64,000 bases of DNA from positions 62,001-126,000 of the forward strand of contig JAMZAV010000918.1 in the NCBI GenBank assembly GCA_024449915.1, read 5' to 3'. The translations under genes and the position numbers were made by a program. A model generated the notes under the pieces. The model was not told where the DNA came from. It saw nothing but the letters and a program-made list of their open reading frames with translations, and did not search any database. Shown piece by piece: positions 11,050-22,845 of this stretch (positions within the stretch are counted from its first letter, which is position 1; the number at the start of each line of letters is the position of its first letter). The stretch is from Sweltsa coloradensis (lineage: Eukaryota; Arthropoda; Insecta; Plecoptera; Chloroperlidae).

Positions 11050-11412
11050 ATAGACGAGAGAGCGCACATAGTCTTACAACGGAACTCAAATGGGTCTTAC
11101 TTGTGATTTTGAATGTTTGTCCGTCAAACCACTGAATCAATTGCGCTTAAATTTTAAACAAATATCCCAGAATCAGTTTTGTGGGTGCTGTTAAAATTTA
11201 CATCTAATTCCGATAAGACTTAAACTCTAAAAAATAATAAGTTGATAATTAGCTGCAAGAAAAGAATAAAGTAGACGGTTCTATTGAAAATAATATGAAA
11301 TTACAAATCGTTCAAATAACATTGAGCAACAATCAAGTTCAATGCAGAGTTAAACACGAGCCACGGCTCCATCCCTTGTCTATATATAGCAACGACTTTG
11401 ACGTTTTCCTGG
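11050..11412 (+). mobile_element. Helitron-like element, family D, short copy
   Basis: It opens ATAGACGAGAGAGCGCAC and ends CAACGACTTTGACGTTTTCCTGG, with the CTGG variant of the terminal CTRR. The body repeats CCACTGAATCAATTGCG...AAATTTTAAACAAA, as in the neighbouring copy at about 10,030. It lies directly after that copy in the same orientation. Confidence 0.55.
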
Positions 11413-11887
11413 TTAATTTCCGACAGAAGTTCAACGCGTGTTTTATTGAATACTTTAAATCACAAATAATATTGATTGTCGCATGACTAAGAACAAATTA
11501 TAACTAAATAGCACAACACCAGCAGTCCTTTCATTAAGTAGATTAGCAAAAGAGATGAGAATTGCCTGAATAACCCGAAACTACATAACGTATAAACTAC
11601 ATATGTACGTAAACAACATTGGCGAAAAAACTTTATTTTTTTCCCCTGAAAATCGATTATTTAATGATGTGGTGCCTTAAGCAGTTAAGTACACAAGTAT
11701 AATTATGTATCTTTTACCTATATCAATTTTATTTTCAAGTAGGCCTACCGATCTACGATTTTCAGATATATCATACTTAAAAAAAAAATCCTTAAAAATG
11801 CCCCTAATAGGAGATGTCCGTAATTTACTTTTTCATTCTTAAAGCGGCTATTACAACCAAACATTAATAATCAGGAGCATAATATTA

Positions 11888-12541
11888 CATTTAAGGCTAT
11901 TGTACTACCTCTGGCCGATAATTTGAAAGTCGAAGAAACATGTCTTAAAAGTTTGCTGAATGAAAGAAGGCCTTTAAAATAACAGAAAAAAAATTGTGAA
12001 TTTTTTTGGGCGGGACATAACCTCACTTTTGGAAATTATATTTAGATTTTTTGACAAAAGTTTAGCATACAAGACTCGTTCAAAATTAAATTTTGAGAAT
12101 CGGTTTTCTGGCCATAGTTTCTACACACCTTTAGCTATTCCTTGACTATAGCTAAAATAGTTTTCTGAAAATAACAGTTGGTGTACGAATTTTTTTGTCA
12201 AACGGTACAAAACTCGTATTTGTACCGTTTGACAAAAAAATTCGTACACCAACTGTTATTTTCAGAAAACTATTTTAGCTATAGTCAAGGAATAGCTGAA
12301 GGTGTGTAGAAACTATGGCCAGAAAACCAATTCTCAAAATTTAATTTTGAACGAGTCTTGTATGCTACACTTTTGTCAAAAAATCTAAATCTAATTTCCA
12401 AAAGTGAGGTTATGTCCCGCCCAAAAAAATTCACAATTTTTTTTTCTGTTATTTTAAAGGCCTTCTTTCATTCAGCAAACTTTTCAGACATTTCTTCGAC
12501 TTTCAAATTATCGGCCAGAGGTAGTACAATAGCCTTAAATG
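11888..12541. mobile_element. Foldback (palindromic) element with 324-bp arms
   Basis: The two halves (11,888-12,211 and 12,219-12,541) are near-perfect inverted copies around a 7-nt centre. Landmarks in mirror order are GGTACAAA/TTTGTACC next to the centre, TTCGTACACCAACTGTTATTT, CTATAGTCAAGGAATAGCT and CACTTTTG at mid-arm, and CAATAGCCTTAAATG at the outer end. The arms differ at scattered positions, so they have diverged since formation. A decayed relative sits at 15,361-15,850 and a fragment of the end at 14,047-14,070. No coding capacity. Confidence 0.8.
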
Positions 12542-12544
12542 ACA

Positions 12545-12645
12545 TTTTATGTAAATCAATCAAGAAATAACAAAATCCATCCCAGCGGGGTATCGAACCC
12601 CGGTTTCCCGATTGCCATTGATTAGACAGTTTAAAAAATAATATC
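12545..12645 (-). mobile_element. tRNA-derived SINE fragment
   Basis: On the minus strand a Pol III B box (GGTTCGATACC, 12,589-12,599) is followed by the tail GTTATTTCTTGATTGATTTAC. That tail is shared with the tRNA-like pieces at 14,811, 16,401 and 18,640. It abuts the right arm of the foldback element. Confidence 0.6.
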
Positions 12646-12974
12646 ATGTATGATCTACCAATACCACAAAAGCCCTGGCCAAAACGGACGAGTCCAAGTT
12701 GTCTTGCATGCAGGCGATGAGCGCATACGCGCGTACCGCGAGCGATCGGCGGAGAAAACTGATGGTGCGGGGCGGGCCAGGTCATATCGCTCCCGCCGTA
12801 AGCCGTAAGCTTATTGGGGCGATGTGTTCCTCACGGCTGCCGACAAAAACTGAGCCGTACGGCGCCCGTATCAACAGAACTCCCCTTCCCCTAAAACAGA
12901 GAATGAACTTGGCCCGGAGGCGCGCGCACGTAATGACGAGGGCCACAGTGGTCTTGGTACATTTTGACTTTACA

Positions 12975-13723
12975 CTAGGAAAACGTTTAAGTCCCGTCGC
13001 GTTGTTGGATGAGCGTAATTGGTGCATTGAGCTGCCATGTGTTATGCGGATTTTCTGTTGTTCGGTGAAAAAATAATTACTTTGTTGAAGATTTCATTAA
13101 ATTAAATTAAATTAAATTTAAAATTTACTTAATTTTTTTTAATAAATCGTAATTTAAACAAAGGAAAAATCGTAATATTGAAATTTTCATAAGAAATAAT
13201 TATTCGATTGCGCACAAATTTAACACGAATATATGAATTCATAAAATTAAGGTTCTGTGAAAAAATCATTATAATCGGATAAAGCATGTAGGTGTTATAA
13301 GCCAAAGAAATTAAAAAATTCGTAAAATTGCGATTTTCTTGAGAAATAATTTTTCGATTACGCTCAAATTTCACACGAATAGATCAATTCATAAAATTAA
13401 GGTTCTGTGAAAAAATCATTACAATCGGATAAAGCTTGTAGGTGTTATAAGTCGAAGAATTTTTTAAAAAATCGAAAAAAATCGTAAAATTACGATTTTC
13501 ATGAGAAATAATTTTTCGGTTGCGCTTAAAAACGTGGCAGATCTTGGTTCAGAGATTTCGAAGGCCTCCATAAAATTTTATCGCAATTGGAGTATCGGTT
13601 TAGCCGGAATCGTGTTAACAGACAGACAAAAATACAGAAAAAAAAAAACATTCCGGATTTTTTTCTCCAGTGTAGTGAAATGGAATCTTCGCTTCGCTCG
13701 CTACGCTCGCTACGCTCATCCAA
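12975..13723 (-). mobile_element. Helitron-like element, family B
   Basis: Inverted ends: CTAGGAAAACGTTTAAGTCC at the left and ACGCTCATCCAA at the right. The body has family B landmarks in duplicate: ACCTACATGC or its variants, TAAAATTAAGGTTCTGTGAAA and GAGCGCAATCGAAAAATTATT, repeating about every 180 bp, then CGATACTCCAATTGCGAT and TCCGGAATGTTTTTT inverted. Near the right end CGCTACGCTCGCTACGCTC shows an extra duplication. No protein is encoded. Confidence 0.7.
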
Positions 13724-14046
13724 CAAATCCTGAAATTTGGAACAATATAATTTTGTCGAATTTCTTAATGGGTTCCGAAATTACACCTGTTCTTGGAATC
13801 AGCATATTTTGGCCGAACCACTAGCCCAAATTACAAAAACACAAATGATTTACAGAAATGGTAGGCCTACGTCACTATAAGTTAATGGCCAATATGTTTT
13901 TGGACCAAAATCCTCCAATTTCACGGGGCTCAAAGATCGCCCATATGTTATTTATTATGGAAGATTTTTGCCAATGGGACCTAGCTTGAAAATTAATAAG
14001 TTTGGCAATTTTTTTCGGGTGATTTCCCCGTTGTATGTGCTATACC

Positions 14047-14070
14047 TAACATTATCGGCCAGAGGTGGTA
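14047..14070 (+). repeat. End fragment of the foldback family
   Basis: CATTATCGGCCAGAGGTGGT matches the outer arm of the palindromes at 12,510 and 15,815. The following segment at 14,070-14,115 is inverted relative to 11,490-11,530 (see findings). Confidence 0.5.
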
Positions 14071-14549
14071 CCAAGACTGCTAGTGCTGTGTTGTGCTATT
14101 TAGTTATAATTGTTCTAAGTAAGTAAGAATACATATTATCTTGCATTAAATGTAAGTTACCCCTCATTATATTCAAAATATAAATTATATGTTAATATAT
14201 TTTAAATAAAAGCACCCTATTGTCTGTGATAAAATTATCTTTGTATCTGACTGGTACTTTTTAATATGTTGTATCTTTACCTAGGTAAATTAAAAAAGCA
14301 TCTTGTAACTGGATATAGGTACATCTTTGTATAGTAGTATCTGTATCTATATCTAGGTTTACTAAAAAATGTATCTTATTACACACTAGGAAGCACGTTC
14401 TCTAGAACAGTCGAACTGGCTTCCTTATCTGCCGTTAGCTGACGTTCTGTTATAACATGCAATGGAAGTGGGTTTGTTCAAAATATACTAATGCCATTAA
14501 TAAGTATTTACAACAAAAAAAGTGTTACGAAATATTACCAATAATATTA

Positions 14550-15359
14550 CTAGGAAAACGCCAAAGTCGTTGTTAGACGAGTGAGTGAGCCATGTGTTTA
14601 GTACCCGGTAAAATTCCCTTTCTTCCCCCTACCTAAGACATATAGCCTATATGATATAGGCTAGACTGGTGCATTATGAGTCTATGACCTTACAGTTGAC
14701 GCTCAAAACCCCATTAGTTATACCTTTATAATTATTAACTAACTTAAATGCAAACGTTCCCGGGTACTCAACACAATGACTCGCTCACACGTCTAACAAC
14801 GACTTTGGCGTTAGTCTAGTTGGCTAAGGCGCCCTTTATGCCCGAAATGTGGAAGACCTTTAGGTTCAAACCCCCGTCGGGAAAGATTTTGTAATTTCTG
14901 GATTGTATTTAAAAATTATAAAACATGTTTTGAAATGCATACAATACTATGGAAAACATAGCCAGTACGAAATACGAGTTATGATTGCAAGGTTTACTCA
15001 ATCTCCCGGCGGAATTTAGGGGAACCTTGAGCGTGCAAAATTCGATACATCTTGGTCACTGCATACAATCACGGCCTGACAAAAATGATTCGATAAAAAA
15101 GACTTCTTCAAAAACAAAACCATTGTCGTTCAAATAAAAACTACACATTTCCAGTATATTTTTCAATTTATTATTTCTTGTAGGTTTAAATCGCAACGGA
15201 TTTTGTTTGCAGTTCTCAGTTACCTGGTCAAGGATGTCTGTTTAAAATGTCAGCTCAATCTATTTGGCCGTTCGGCCGTATGGGACCGGGTAGGCAGACA
15301 GACCGACAAGACCCGTTTGAGTTGAATTGTATCCTCAGTCGCTCTGCTCCCTCGTCTAA
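14550..15359 (-). mobile_element. Helitron-like element, family D, with an internal SINE
   Basis: It starts (given strand) CTAGGAAAACGCCAAAGTC, then GTTGTTAGACGAGTGAGTGA, and ends GCTCCCTCGTCTAA. The flanks are A on the left and T on the right, the A/T target also seen for the other families. The 5' word TTAGACGAGGGAGC and the internal inverted word pair well. Another piece of a family D 3' end in opposite orientation lies inside at 14,763-14,810 and runs straight into a tRNA-like SINE. Length is 810 bp including these. Confidence 0.6.
14811..14915 (+). mobile_element. tRNA-derived SINE copy
   Basis: A box-like TTAGTCTAGTTGGCTAAGGC at the start, B box GGTTCAAACCC at 14,863-14,873, then the family tail ATTTTGTAATTTCTGGATTG. 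The head is not a good cloverleaf, so this is a SINE rather than a tRNA gene. Confidence 0.65.
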
Positions 15360-15360
15360 T

Positions 15361-15850
15361 TACAGTCGAAAGTTGGTTTGAATGAAAGAGTACCTAAAAT
15401 AAAACAGTAAACAATTTTTTGGAGTAAGGACATAACCTCACTATCGGCCATTGTAATATGTTGTTTTTTTGACAATAGAGTAGCCTGCACATAGTGAAAA
15501 ATTAAACTTTGAGGAGCGATTTTCTGGATATAGTTTCTAAACAACTACACGGTACAAAACTAAAAAAAATATCGTAGGCCTATTCGTGCACCAACTCTTA
15601 CTATAGAAATCCTTTTTTCCTACTACATCCAGAAAACCGATTCTCAAAATTTTACTTTGCTCTACATGTGCAGCCTTCACTAACTTATTCTAAAAAAATC
15701 GACATATAATGTGATGTAATACGTCCCACCAATTTTTTTGTTACAATTTTTATTTCCGTTACATAAAAGATCCTCTTTCATTCAGAAAACTTTTCAGCCA
15801 TGTTTATTTGACTTTCAAATTATCGGACAGAGGTGGACGATTATGAAACA
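15361..15850. mobile_element. Decayed foldback element
   Basis: The left half reads in order GAATGAAAGAG, TAAGGACATAACCTCACT, GTAGCCTGCACAT and TTTTCTGGATATAGTTTCTA. The right half gives the inverted equivalents: CCAGAAAACCGATTCTCAAAA, ACGTCCCACC, TCTTTCATTCAGAAAACTTTTC and TTCAAATTATCGGACAGAGG. These match the 11,888 palindrome, but the arms have diverged considerably. The centre is near 15,585. Confidence 0.65.
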
Positions 15851-16400
15851 ATCAAAGGTGATACGACATTTAGTAAGTAGCAGAGTTTCAAGACAGGTTT
15901 ATATCAAGCTCTATGCGAACTTAGTCAATTATAAGCAAATGAGTGTTACGTCGATGAACTTGCTTATATGTACTTGAGGGTAACATAGAAAGTATAAACC
16001 ATTTCACTGAAGGACGTTGTGATCGAAGGAAATCATTAAAGTTACGTACTCGTACTTAGCAGCCGTAGGCCTACTGGCTAGAAAAATAATACTGGTGACG
16101 TGAGTCAAGTCCTTGAAACATTGCGACCGTATTCGGAGTAGTTTTTAATTCAAGTTTTATTGTGTGTTAACCCTGTTGGGACTTGGGTGCAGGCGCTCAG
16201 CATCTAGAACGCAGGAGTTTCGTGTTCTTAACTAATTAATTACTACACGAAAAAGAACAGATAACAGATCCTACTGATTAACCTACAGATACCATTCTTA
16301 TTAATTTTCGTTCTTGGACCTTTTAAAAATTAAAGTTACAGATTATTCTCAAAGTCCATAAAACATTACAATTTTGTTTGTTTGAAAATAAACCCAGAAA
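15851..16400. other. Unassigned sequence
   Basis: No coding frame or repeat recognised. Confidence 0.3.
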
Positions 16401-16480
16401 GAGCAGCAATTGTGAGACCGGGGGTTCAATACCCCGCTGAGATGATTTTTTTTTAATTTGCTGGATTGATTTACAAAATC
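16401..16480 (+). mobile_element. tRNA-derived SINE fragment
   Basis: B box GGTTCAATACC at 16,423-16,433, followed by CCGCTGAGATGATTTT and the tail TGCTGGATTGATTTAC. It is close to the inverted copy at 12,545-12,645 (CCGCTGGGATGGATTTT). The A-box half is missing. Confidence 0.6.
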
Positions 16481-18600
16481 AATTACACAGGAGTGTTTCC
16501 AGATTAATGAAATTAAGAAATTCCAATTTTTGTTTGATATTTACAAATTTCCTGTGACCTGCAATCATGACCATAATATGAAATAGAAACCTAGTTGACG
16601 ATAGACAATACCTCCGATATGCATAAAATGCATCTTTGTTGTTTAAAATATTAGACGCATAATTAATAAAAGTACGAACTTACAGTTCCGGGTAGAATCG
16701 TTGCTTTCTCGTGTAGTAATTTGATTGTTATTTCGAATTTAGTCCGGCACTCCAGTCGGTCACAATGCTGCCGCTACTGATGATGATAAGGATTGTGAGA
16801 ATTTGCAAGTTACTCGTGCTACGTACCGAGGTATCGGTACTGTAGTGGATGAACAATAATGTTATTTAGGTTAGCTACAGCTAAACAGTTAATTCAAACA
16901 ATTGTTTTGATTGGAAAACCTATGATTTCATGATAGAAAATATCAATGAGCAGCACACTTTTAAACGGCTCTGGTTTTGGTGGTTTTACAAAACATGGTC
17001 TTAACAAAACAACGAATATTCTGTGTCAATTATTATTACCATCCGACATTGCCAAAAATACTTTTTATTTATTTTTTGATCAAGCAGTACGACCAATATA
17101 GACGATTATAATGACATTTATGACGCGTATCCTGCTCATAATTTGAGTTGGAATCACATTTTTGTTTCTATTTGTAACACATACAAGCCTGTCTACAAAC
17201 TGACATCCTTGGGAAAATACGGTACGAAACTTTTCTTCCCTTGGTATAAATTCTAACTTTGTACCGGGGGAAGAAAAAAATCGTACCGTGAAAGATAATA
17301 ACGAGAAATCTTTTCCAAGTATGTCACTTAAATAGTTTACTGACATGCTCAAAAATCAAAATATAGAGGTGGGACATATTCTGTTCTCTGGATCAAACCC
17401 CCAACCAACTCTGCTAGTACTGAGCCGTTCCTGCCACTCACTTCATAGTAGCTATTTAATGATTGTTTCCCACTCTGAGTGTTGGGCAGCTGCTGATAAT
17501 AACTGCTTGCCTTCATTACGCTCCATATGCGCCCCTCTTAAATTGACAGGTGAGATTATTAACCCTCCCCTCCGCAAACCTCTACCGTTTTGTCGCATGG
17601 ACAAAAGATGTCGGAAATATCTTGAAACTGAAATCAGTCCACTCGTTCAGACTACAGTGCTGCTATCTCTGAATGGATCGGCCAAACATGAACCATTATC
17701 GCTCGAGTCGCTGGTGCCGTCTGTATCATATTATCTTTTTCAAAAACAAACTTCTTAGAAAATGCCGTCACTGGACCGGAATATTTTCTATACACATGGC
17801 ACAAACAAACGAGCAACATTCAGTGTACAAACATTCCAAATTCCATGTCAAGAAATGTATGTTATCTTCTTATAGTTTTTCATCATTAATAAGATATTGG
17901 TAAATTATTTATAATAGTAGGCCTACATACTCGTCCGAAACCAAAGATTAGTCATTGACTAATCTTTGCCGAAACGATCATGGCCATGTGCCAACGAATT
18001 CTGCCAATTATTAATTTCATTTGTACGGTAAAAGAGGTTTTGAAAATAAACTCTTGAAGTCAGTCAGTCAGCGTCTGACTCTGTAGTTAACAAAGAAACG
18101 TGTGACTGTCATCCTCATTGAAATCATAAACATATAAGTAAGGGATATGTATTACTGTATTCACTGTAAATATAGTATACATGCATAAATAAACATAATA
18201 TTATAAGATTTATGTAAATCCTAAATTTATATACTAGGTTTGCATGGCTTCAGTATTTCTTGCTAATCAATCAACCCTGTATTTAAAAAATCTATACATC
18301 CCAATCATAGTGTAAAGAAAATTATTTAGAATGTTGATAGACCAGAGGATTTAAATTTGTTGGCGATTTAAAAAAAAATTATTTCACTTGTACTTTCGTG
18401 CTAATACGAGTACATGATTCAGCGTTAAATAGCAGTACTAGTTTAATCCGTAATGTCTATTTTATGCGTCTTGCCGTTCGTATTGGACCATACGATTGGG
18501 TGGGGGGATATTGTTTGTTATGTCCTAGACACTACAGAATTATTCAAATACAAATACTCCTAAATTAGAAGAGATAAGCGCCAAGAAATCAAATCACCGG
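16481..18600. other. Unassigned sequence with one small inverted repeat
   Basis: The only structure noted is at 17,221-17,287, where GGTACGA...CTTCCC is answered by GGGGGAAG...TCGTACC around a 30-nt centre. Open frames here, including one of 137 codons at 17,345-17,758, have no recognisable motif and I do not call them genes. Confidence 0.3.
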
Positions 18601-18639
18601 AAGGGGTTATTACCACCGGTATGAAACCCATCCGACCGG

Positions 18640-18706
18640 CAACCGGGAGACCCGAGTGTAAGACTGTCAGATAGATTGTGTTATTTCTGGATTGATTTGC
18701 AAACAA
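18640..18706 (+). mobile_element. SINE tail fragment
   Basis: GATTGTGTTATTTCTGGATTGATTTGCAAA matches the tail of the SINE copies at 12,545, 14,811 and 16,401. Upstream sequence (ACCGGGAGACCC) has only a trace of a B box. Confidence 0.4.
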
Positions 18707-19181
18707 CAACGTATTATGCTTCTAGAAGTTGGCAATATCTGTGGGGATAGGTCTCAAAATGTCGTCTTCAGACTATCTTGTTTTGAGACATGTATGAGCG
18801 GAATTTTCTGGCTTGAGTCAATTATCTGATTGAATTACTGACGCCACATAAATACAGAGTTTGTTCATCTTTGAGAAAAATAAATAATATGGATTCATAT
18901 CTTAAATTATTACAAAATCTAAAACAACTATACAAACTATAGTTATACTGTTCAACTATTTACATAACTTTTAATCATATTTTTATTTCTTAATATAAGG
19001 TGTATCATTATAATTAGAGACCTTACAGTAACATAACTTTTGATTTAAATGCTCGTTATGACTCTTACATAATTTTGATAATTTGTAAGAAAAAGAAAAG
19101 AAAGAAAAAAACAACAACACGAATTACTACACGAAGACAAGGAAACAAAATAATCTAAATGATAAATTGTATTTTTTTTTA

Positions 19182-19872
19182 TTGGATGAGCGAAGAGAAG
19201 ACTTCAATTTCACCTACCCTGAAAAAATAGCTTGATTGTTTTTTCTTCTTCTTTTTTGGTTTGTTGTTTTGTCTGTTCGCTCTCTACCGGGCAAATGGCA
19301 TATTACGCGATCTTGATGAAAATTGGAGGCGACCTTCGAAATCTCAGAACTTAGATTTGCCAAGTTTTTGGGTACAAGAAAGTCGAAGAAATGTTTCTCA
19401 TGAATATTGTACTTTTACAATTTTCCCCCCCGATTTTAATGCGATATTTTCGTGATATTTGGGCCGATTCTGACCAAAATTACGATGGGTTGTGGATTGC
19501 CTTTTGAAAGAAAAAAGTTGAAAAAGTTAGCCAGAATTCATAGATATAAAGGTTTTATTATAGGCCTTTTACAGGTGTAGAAATAACAAGTTACTATGGA
19601 AACCTGACAATAATCACCTACAATGCGTAAAAAAAGCAAGTCATTGAGCCTCAAGATATTTTACATTCTATTGTTGATTGGTATTACCATAGCAATTAAT
19701 ACTACTTTATAAAAATTATTCTAATTTAACAAAAAATGATTTTGCAATGGAACTTGAAAAAGTAATGAGATCCCACGCATACTAAAAACGTAGTGATCAT
19801 TGGACAGAAATAGTCAACCAAAAAAGCTCATCCATCAACGCGACTGGAAAAAGCGTTTGCGAAGCGGCCTAG
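19182..19872 (+). mobile_element. Helitron-like element, family A
   Basis: Flanked by A on the left and T on the right. It begins TTGGATGAGCGAAGAGAAG and ends GCGTTTGCGAAGCGGCCTAG. The body shows GCTCTCTACCGGGCAAATGG, GATCTTGATGAAAATTGGAG, the inverted internal word AGCTCATCCATCAACGC and the AACGC/GCGTT stem. 691 bp, non-coding. Confidence 0.75.
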
Positions 19873-20284
19873 TAATTTTAGGGTGTATTCAACGGCAATG
19901 TATAAAGAGCTTCTTTGAATGCGTGAAGATTAGTACACTGTTTTGATTGTTACCGGGATTGTGATGTAGATTTTGGCTCCAAGATACGTTTTGCAAATTG
20001 CAATATCCGTTATCGTACATGTGGTACGGATGTTTTGTGATTGTGAGTATTTTTGATAATATATCATGGTTGTGCTTTAATGAAGGAAATATCGATTTGT
20101 GCATTAAATAAAATTTATTAAGATAATTTTAAAATATAATTTCCGAATTGATAATATTTGCGAATCTTGAAAAAACTTTTAAAAGTGGAAAATCGTCTTG
20201 GTTTCCTGAGCATTTCTTTCCTAAATGTATGTAGTAATTAAGTCCCACCCCCAGCTATAGGATCCCATAGCATGGACTGTATTA
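19873..20284. other. Unassigned sequence
   Basis: Nothing recognised. Confidence 0.3.
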
Positions 20285-20480
20285 GTGAATAGTATATGGT
20301 GAGGCAATTGTCTGTAGACTATAGAATTTGTGTACAGTATTTCGCATTTTTGTGTTTATATAATTTATATGTAGATTCCATTTCAAATGTTGATCAATCT
20401 CTATCGGAGGTATTTTACACTGTATTTTTTTCCAATGCTCTGACACGTACAATCCAGCTCTGGAAGCTGGCATTTGTTCG
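20285..20480 (-). pseudogene. Fragment of a non-LTR retrotransposon reverse transcriptase
   Basis: The minus strand reads IEIDQHLKWNLHINYINTKM followed by RNTVHKFYSLQTI. This is the post-catalytic thumb signature of Jockey/CR1-like reverse transcriptases (a conserved ...LGI.ID..LKW..HI..I..K.R....). No catalytic motif, endonuclease or 3' end is nearby, so it is an isolated remnant. Its wording differs from the two CR1/Jockey-group copies at 43.6 and 54.9 kb, so it is probably another family. Confidence 0.6.
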
Positions 20481-22695
20481 AGTGATTTTTTAGTGTTTCA
20501 TCAATGGGTTGAACTGAACTTTTCATGTTGCCTTTTCCCTACCGCACATAAAAACCAACATAAAAAAAAAATATGAAGATAAATACCTATGTTTAATCTG
20601 GTTCAAGTAGTCCACATCTCTGTTCCGAATAACAACACACACAGGGTGAAAAAAATGGACGGAAAAAATTGGTTGTTGAGCAATGTTTGGTAAAATATCT
20701 GTGAAAAATAGATTATGTATAATGTAATGCAATATAAATCGAAAAACGTTTTTTTTGGTGGTGGAATCAACATTCAACCAATAATTTTATAGTTGAGACC
20801 TTACTCCTAATAATATAGATTATAACCGGCCTCACACCGAACTATAATTATCTGACTAAGCGACATCCAAAATATAGATACGAAAGTTAAGTATCGTAAT
20901 TAAACCAAACTGATCGAAATATTGCTTAGTGCGGAGATCCAGTAATTTTAATTGACTTCTTAATTGGTGATAATTTCATGCTTGATTCTCTCGCCAGATT
21001 GGTTTCTGATTTGAAACAACAATTATCTTGAGAATGTGGGCTTATAATGTTTTTTTAATATAATGTCACACATGATTGAAACATCCAAATTAATGTCCGC
21101 ACAAATTCTTAAAAGTTTTTGTAGATATTTAGAATTTTTGTATAAATAAACAGTTTCTAAAAACATCATTATTCTAGATAATATTAGTTTTATTTACACG
21201 ACGCGATGATATATTTAGCATTTTGCATCTACCCTTGTTATACATGGGTATGCAGAAAGTATAAGTTCATAATAGGAATTGTTATTAATTAATAAATAAC
21301 GCAATACTTATAAAAAAATAAAGTGGGATTATGTAATAGTAAATTTACAAAAAGTCACAATGTGCGATTAGTACGTTATACAACGGTAAACCGACTTTGA
21401 AATTGGTCGGAGATTTAAAAATATATTTTTCAACTCTCGTCTCCAGAAATCAGTAAGGCCTACCGGACGCCATGTTTGAACCTCTGTACATTTTCTCATG
21501 GGAACATTATGTGTTATTTTATCTGCATGTTTACAAATTAATCTCATTGCTCGGACGGACCATATTATACAGACTGCCTACACGAATCTTTCGAAATGTT
21601 CAATGCATGAGCTTAAAATCCTACCAACAATGCATGAACTATATGCAGAAAACTAGAGATCACTATCATAAGGGATTACAAACAGAATGGCCCCCTTTTA
21701 AAAGAAGTTCACACTTTTTGTGGGTCACAAAGCCATCTTCACCCTTCCACACAGAACGCGGTGTTAATTCGATATTAAATGGTAATCTACTCTTTTGACA
21801 ACTCAATCCCAATCCCAATTACTAATACTAACTTCCAAGCGACTGCACCGAATCTAACGACACGTCGTAGTTGTACTCGTTGATCACCGGTCTTCTCTTT
21901 GGTTGATTCCGTGAATAGCTATAGGCCTATATACGTGAGGTTCTTTGGCGGGGTAGAGGTTTTGTGTGCGACAAATTACGACTTGGCTTTCGGCGTCGTC
22001 GTCCATAGAGGAAGAAAACTTGGTATATAAGCCGGTCTGTTGTGTAAGGGCTGATGGTGTGGATGGTTGGCTTCTTTCTTACACCCAATGCACCCAGTAT
22101 GTGCATGGAGATGAAGAGACGTTCTTATCTCCGGCATTGGGTTGGTTCACAGGTTACACTCGTTTAGCATTGTTGAAGCGGCAATGGTGGGGAATGGGGA
22201 TGGTTTTGGGCTCATATGGTGCTGATTTTTAAACAACACACAACAGTTACTGCTTATTATTATAAAAAATATGCTTTAGATGTCGTTGTTCATGACGACA
22301 ATGTGGGTGGAATGAAAATATATTAGACCTACATTAGAAAATTTTAAAATAAAAAAATTGAACGATGCGTGTTTCGCTATGCAATAATACATTGTTTATA
22401 AACTGTTCATTCATGATACACATTGGAGCGCTTTAAATACAACATTCCAGTATTTATTTTCAAAACATTGCAATTAACTATGAGATCGTCATGTTTAAAT
22501 GCGCATAACGCTAAGTTTATATTCATTGCGGCTGTTGCAGTATACTATAGTGGATGTATGGGAATTTAATTATGTTCTTAAATATGTTTCTACTTATTTA
22601 CGTGGATAAAATAAATTAGTTCACATTTTACAATTTCATTCTTGTGATGGTGTACCATTTTCATACCAACAATACGGAAATGTATTTTATTAGTA
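20481..22695. other. Unassigned sequence
   Basis: AT-rich with scattered open frames (108 codons at 21,472 and 88 codons at 21,966) that show no domain or recognisable motif. No repeat identified. Confidence 0.3.
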
Positions 22696-22704
22696 TTTAT
22701 TTTT

Positions 22705-22782
<78 letters not shown>

Positions 22783-22845
22783 TTATTTATTTAACGTCTA
22801 TCCTATTCAGTTATAAAAACTGATTTACTAAGGAGGACAAAGCTA
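22696..22845 (-). mobile_element. 3' end of a CR1/Jockey-group element with (ATTT)n tail
   Basis: A run of about 24 ATTT units (with two breaks) leads into TAACGTCTATCCTATTCAGTT and AAAACTGATTTACTAAGGAGGACAA. That is the 3' terminus also seen at 43,589 and 54,965. Only about 50 bp of the element proper remain, a severe 5' truncation. The tetranucleotide tail is much longer than in the other two copies. Confidence 0.7.

Noticed and set aside
17221..17287. Small inverted repeat as a possible hairpin RNA
   Set aside because: Arms pair imperfectly and no precursor-like context or second copy was seen.
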